A program made the position numbers and the translations under genes. From the NCBI RefSeq assembly GCF_016918855.1, contig NZ_JADKYB010000008.1, positions 62,001-126,000 of the forward strand: a DNA stretch of 64,000 bases, read 5' to 3'. The stretch comes from Actinacidiphila acididurans (lineage in GTDB: Bacteria; Actinomycetota; Actinomycetes; Streptomycetales; Streptomycetaceae). Positions 62,001-64,000 of this stretch are shown here, piece after piece (the first letter of the stretch is position 1; each line of letters begins with the position of its first letter). The notes under the pieces are model-generated. The model did no database searches. It saw only the letters and a list, made by a program, of their open reading frames with translations, and had not been told where the DNA came from.

Positions 62001-62290
62001 TCACCGCTACGGGGCAACTCGTGTACACCGACGGGACCGTGCAGCCGTACACGCTGCACGTGAGCGACTGGACGATGCACCACGACCAGGACCAACTGCT
62101 CGCCGGCGAGACGGTCGCGGCCAAGATGTCGTACCGCAACCTGGCCTCCGGCCCGCAGCAGACGAGCACCTATGTGTTCGGCGTCACGGTGCCGGTCGAC
62201 GCGTCCAAGACCATCGCCTCGGTCGTGCTGCCGTCCGGCTACTCGGGACGACTGAACGTGTTCGCCATGGCGTTCGGCCATTCGGAGTGA
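59060..62290 (+). CDS. Secreted GH92 alpha-mannosidase
   Basis: A 1076-residue precursor. Residues 1-about 34 are a secretion signal with early arginines. A GH92 beta-sandwich (GTYPGAALPFGMVQFSPNT, then HLSGPGCAAMGD) leads into the catalytic (alpha/alpha)6 part: HAHYTAFSMWDTYRAQQQ, WMPKWPYAQFYTNEMVGDP and GNDDLGTMSSWYVLSSLG, with the acidic residues expected of a calcium-dependent inverting alpha-mannosidase. A NEW3-like domain (about 765-870) and a C-terminal beta domain follow. It would trim mannose from fungal or other glycans. ATG 59060 follows GGGAGGGG. The GC content looks somewhat lower than in the metabolic genes upstream. Confidence 0.95.
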   Translation: MRRRILNVHPIRVMVTAALVIAGLTAVPEAADAATLAPADPAGLVAPLAGTAAGGGTYPGAALPFGMVQFSPNTESAEGGGYEYTNPKTWGFGLNHLSGPGCAAMGDVTSLPLTGSVKSLDPHANEVTFDHATEDAHPGSYAVDLAGVHSELTATTRTGWARYTFPSGSTPGVLVSPGGGFRGVSTASIDVVGDHTVEGSVGTYGYFNTCPSKSYNHYTVYFSMQFDQPFSSFATGSGTTVKPGQASATGAGSGAYLSFSSHDVVAKVGISYVSLDGARGNLAAEGTTGFDFDGVRTAAESQWNALLSRVEIQGGTAGQQSTFYTALYHSLLDPNVYSDANGDYTGFDGAVHHESVGHAHYTAFSMWDTYRAQQQVLDLVAPERVADMAHSLLEDAQQGGWMPKWPYAQFYTNEMVGDPAANLLTDAYLKGLLRPEDVRPIYGALVKNATRLPDPSQTPFEGRTGLAEYLNEGFVPLGSTGDYTTAVSDQLEYGVNDCALSLYAGKLGENADAGRFLDRSQRYTNVIDPQTGFVQPRRPDGSWLTPFDPASETGFKEGSAWHYTWLVPQDVTGLANALGGVGPTVAKLDQFFSYDQLTANPASVAGTKWGAEDQYNPTNETDLQAPYLYNYLGRPWKTEDVVRAAETLYNTSPTGVTGNDDLGTMSSWYVLSSLGLYPFFAGADQYTLTSPLFTHAVVHLRQPWYHSSQLVIDAPGASASNRYIDGLTLNNTPVHTSVISHSAIENGATVHFDLGDRPSDWATGSGTPVSPCSATAHTADVRITGVTSTPGSAGDTGTMTVRLTNAGNTAANHVTISAKGPWPVPAATLPALAPGHSATATLTITAPSGTKPGSYPVTVTTDWSGNAGSGSALTTFTNAQYQVAASSLSQLFDTVGTSPDANRSVGNLDGGHNSLSRDALAAAGLTPGAPVAVGGAALTWPTSAIGEPDDVVAAGQAIQLSAPGNAGTLAILATAGSGGPITATGQLVYTDGTVQPYTLHVSDWTMHHDQDQLLAGETVAAKMSYRNLASGPQQTSTYVFGVTVPVDASKTIASVVLPSGYSGRLNVFAMAFGHSE

Positions 62291-62599
62291 GTATTCGAGC
62301 CACGCGCCTTGGTATCACCGGATCAATACGACGCTCCCGTACGGCGCTGCCGAAGTGTGGGTCTGGACAGACTGTGCCCGCCCGAATACAGTGAGTTTTG
62401 GGGCCTGCTGAGGCAGGAATATACAAGGGGGCGGAAAGCATGCATGGCGGCTGGGGCACCGCTTTGTCCTGCCATTCGGCAGGATCCTTTTCGCGGGAAG
62501 TGGGTCACGGAGCCGGCGACATCACATGGCTCCGTCCGCAAGAGTCCCGCCGTCCTGCGCCGTAAGTGCTGAACGGAATACATCCCGCTCTCCCGGTAT

Positions 62600-62633
62600 C
62601 CGGCGCCGCAAAGACCATCGGCTGCGGCGCCGG
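62600..62633 (+). promoter_or_regulatory. Perfect 11-base stem-loop in the leader of the beta-trefoil gene
   Basis: CCGGCGCCGCA (62600-62610) and TGCGGCGCCGG (62623-62633) pair fully around a 12-base loop, about 35 bases before the ribosome site of the next gene. It may end mannosidase transcripts, or fold in the leader RNA of the lectin-like gene. The remainder of the 393-base gap (62291-62683) holds only a short open frame without a ribosome site. Confidence 0.6.
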
Positions 62634-62683
62634 CCCCGACCGCGTCCACGACACGCACAGTCGGAAGAAGGAGAAAGGCCATC

Positions 62684-63190
62684 ATGCCGTTATCGGCAAC
62701 TGACCTCGCAACGCTCGGAAATACGCCGGTCACCATCCGATCGACGTTCTTCCAGAACATTTACCTGCGCATGGACGGCACCGGGGTGACCGTCGCCACC
62801 GACAACGGAGGTGGGACGGTCAACTGTGAGTACGGCACCGGTCCATGGACGACGTACAAGGTCCACCCGCAGACCGATGGTTCGTATACCTTCGAGTCGG
62901 CGGCCTTCCCGAACGTGTTCCTGCGCATGGACGGCAACGGGGTCCCCACCACCATGGCCGGAGGTGGCACGGTCAACTGTCAATACGGCGTCGGCCCCTG
63001 GGAGAAGTTCCATGCCCGCGCCCAGGCCGACGGTTCGTTCTCCTTCGAGTCGGTGGCCTTCCCGGGTATCTTCCTGCGCATGGTGACCGGTAGTGGGGTG
63101 ACCTCCGCCACCGGCCCCGGGGGAACGGTGAACTGCCAGATCAACGCCAATGGCGGCGAGAACGAGAAATTCTTTCTGGACGTAGCCTAG
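62684..63190 (+). CDS. Three-repeat beta-trefoil (fascin/lectin-like) protein
   Basis: A 168-residue protein made of three similar units of about 50 residues. Each has an LRM or YLRMDG stretch (27-32, 79-84, 130-133), a GGGTVNC or GGTVNC turn (43-48, 93-99, 147-151), and, in the first two, YGxGPW. This three-fold layout fits a beta-trefoil of the fascin/actin-crosslinking or ricin-B-like type. There is no signal peptide, so if it acts outside the cell, a non-classical route is needed. The ATG at 62684 has AAGGAGAAAGG upstream. It follows the mannosidase gene by 393 bases. Sugar binding is inference. Confidence 0.75.
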   Translation: MPLSATDLATLGNTPVTIRSTFFQNIYLRMDGTGVTVATDNGGGTVNCEYGTGPWTTYKVHPQTDGSYTFESAAFPNVFLRMDGNGVPTTMAGGGTVNCQYGVGPWEKFHARAQADGSFSFESVAFPGIFLRMVTGSGVTSATGPGGTVNCQINANGGENEKFFLDVA

Positions 63191-63200
63191 CGGCCGGGTC

Positions 63201-63225
63201 GCCCGGGGGAATTCCTCCCCCGGGC
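63201..63225. terminator. Perfect 10-base stem-loop between convergent genes
   Basis: GCCCGGGGGA (63201-63210) and TCCCCCGGGC (63216-63225) pair around a 5-base loop, 10 bases after the trefoil stop and 28 bases before the end of the aldo/keto reductase gene on the minus strand. Confidence 0.75.
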
Positions 63226-63253
63226 TCTCGACGTGCTATTGGGATCGGGCCGA

Positions 63254-64000
63254 TCAGCGGTTGTACGGCCGCGAGGTGACTCCGTTGATCGTCGTACCTC
63301 CCTGCTGCCAGCTCAGGGCAGTCGCGTCGAGGAAGGCGAACGGGAAGGGGAGTTCCGGCTTCGTCAGCTCGTCGAGCGCGGCCAGGTCGTCGTCGGGAAT
63401 CTCCACGGTGAGCGATCCGAGATTCGATTCGAGCTGCTCGATCGTGCGCGCGCCGATGATGGTGGTGGTGACCGGCTGCTGCTGCCGCACCCAGGCGAGT
63501 GCGAGGGCCGCAATCGATGCGCCCAGCCGTTCGGCGATGGCGGCGAGCTCGTCCAGCAGGCCGAATGTGCGCTCGGACAGGTGGTTCGAGGGGCCGAGCG
63601 TCGCGCGCCCGGAGTCCGCGGGCGTCTGGTTCTCCCGCGTGTACTTCCCCGACAGGACGCCGCCGGCGAGCGGGCTCCACGGCGTCACGCCGAGGCCGAG
63701 AGCGTGTGCCGCGCCGAAGAGCTCGCCTTCCACGGTGCGCTGGAGGAGCGAGTACTCGACCTGGATGCCGGCGATGGCGCTCCAGCCCCGAAGTTCCGCG
63801 ATGGTCGCCATGCGCGAGACGGCCCAGGCCGGTGTGTCGGACAGGCCGATGTAGCGGATCTTTCCGGCCCGCACGAGGTCCTCGAGCGTCCCGAGCGTCT
63901 CCTCCACCGGAGTGTGACGGTCCCAGTTGTGCAGCCAGTACAGGTCGACGTATTCGGTGCCGAGCCGCCCGAGGGAGGCGTTGAGCTGCTGCACGATCGC
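63254..64000 (-). CDS. Aldo/keto reductase (5' end outside window)
   Basis: The gene runs off the window at its N-terminal side, so about 249 residues are visible. The frame is open to base 64000. Family motifs are present: YVDLYWLHNWD, GKIRYIGLSDTPAW (NADPH-side strand), VTPWSPLAGGVLSGKYT and TIIGARTIEQLESNLGSL (the C-terminal cofactor loop). It should be a monomeric NADPH-dependent reductase of aldehydes, ketones or sugars; the catalytic tyrosine and aspartate lie in the missing part. It is convergent with the trefoil gene and separated by a strong stem-loop. Confidence 0.92.
   Translation of the reverse strand, partial: AIVQQLNASLGRLGTEYVDLYWLHNWDRHTPVEETLGTLEDLVRAGKIRYIGLSDTPAWAVSRMATIAELRGWSAIAGIQVEYSLLQRTVEGELFGAAHALGLGVTPWSPLAGGVLSGKYTRENQTPADSGRATLGPSNHLSERTFGLLDELAAIAERLGASIAALALAWVRQQQPVTTTIIGARTIEQLESNLGSLTVEIPDDDLAALDELTKPELPFPFAFLDATALSWQQGGTTINGVTSRPYNR

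Noticed and set aside
58994-62281. 1095-residue minus-strand open frame opposite the GH92 gene
   Set aside because: Composition is that of a shadow frame, and the plus strand holds a complete, motif-rich enzyme.
62309-62572. 87-residue plus-strand open frame before the trefoil gene
   Set aside because: No ribosome site, no GC-rich third position pattern, and it ends before the leader hairpin; probably non-coding.

Overview
The window is chromosomal DNA of a high-GC actinomycete, most likely a Streptomyces. The evidence is GC-rich third codon positions, frequent GTG starts, many TetR/GntR/XRE-type regulators, families typical of Streptomyces (DUF5925 ATPase, DUF5959, DUF202 pairs, WXG-RHS toxins), and at 36049-36122 an interspersed element seen in many Streptomyces intergenic regions. 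From memory, the order SGNH esterase, hmgA, aldehyde/alcohol dehydrogenases, acyl-CoA enzymes, gluconate operon resembles the SCO1678-SCO1725 part of S. coelicolor; I could not check this. No rRNA, tRNA, CRISPR, insertion sequence or prophage was seen.

Layout. 1-5000: end of a carboxyltransferase gene, a methyltransferase-Nudix fusion coupled to a small GntR regulator, a DUF5925 AAA ATPase, a secreted SGNH esterase and a small conserved protein. 5150-9394: a type ISP-like specificity protein, a GntR regulator whose start overlaps the stop of hmgA (homogentisate dioxygenase), and a TetR regulator. 9524-14595: a molybdopterin oxidoreductase and an aldehyde/alcohol dehydrogenase pair. 14679-22999: DUF402 protein, TetR regulators, acyl-CoA dehydrogenase, MaoC hydratase, amidase, LLM flavoenzyme, a frameshifted XRE regulator and a DUF5959 protein. 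23120-27390: a secreted penicillin acylase-type Ntn hydrolase and an alpha/beta hydrolase. 27752-34434: a fatty- or hydroxy-acid catabolic block (SDR, CoA ligase, TetR, quinone oxidoreductase, then on the other strand an ACAD10/11-like dehydrogenase and its kinase). 34648-39125: sugar acid use (glucarate dehydratase, GntP permease, gluconokinase, GntR). 39252-49611: secreted lectin, MarR/MFS pair, DUF202 pair, Nudix, AtuA-like protein, pirin, and an MDR oxidoreductase/XRE pair.

49644-54864 is the most distinctive region: a four-gene, minus-strand polymorphic toxin cassette. A WXG-like partner runs into a 1268-residue RHS protein with an ADP-ribosyltransferase-like C-terminal tip, then a 104-residue candidate immunity protein, then a small membrane protein. 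Each junction overlaps as GTGA or TGATG. The tip and immunity gene look less GC-rich than their surroundings, as expected for an exchangeable toxin/immunity unit.

55215-64000: a DUF1963 protein, a DeoR/MFS pair, a secreted GH92 mannosidase behind a LacI-type palindrome, a three-repeat beta-trefoil-like protein and a truncated aldo/keto reductase. Convergent gene pairs are often separated by perfect GC-rich stem-loops without T tracts. Three genes (21677, 49644, 54137) each carry an apparent single-base deletion that one added base would repair. This could reflect real decay or uncorrected sequence errors.
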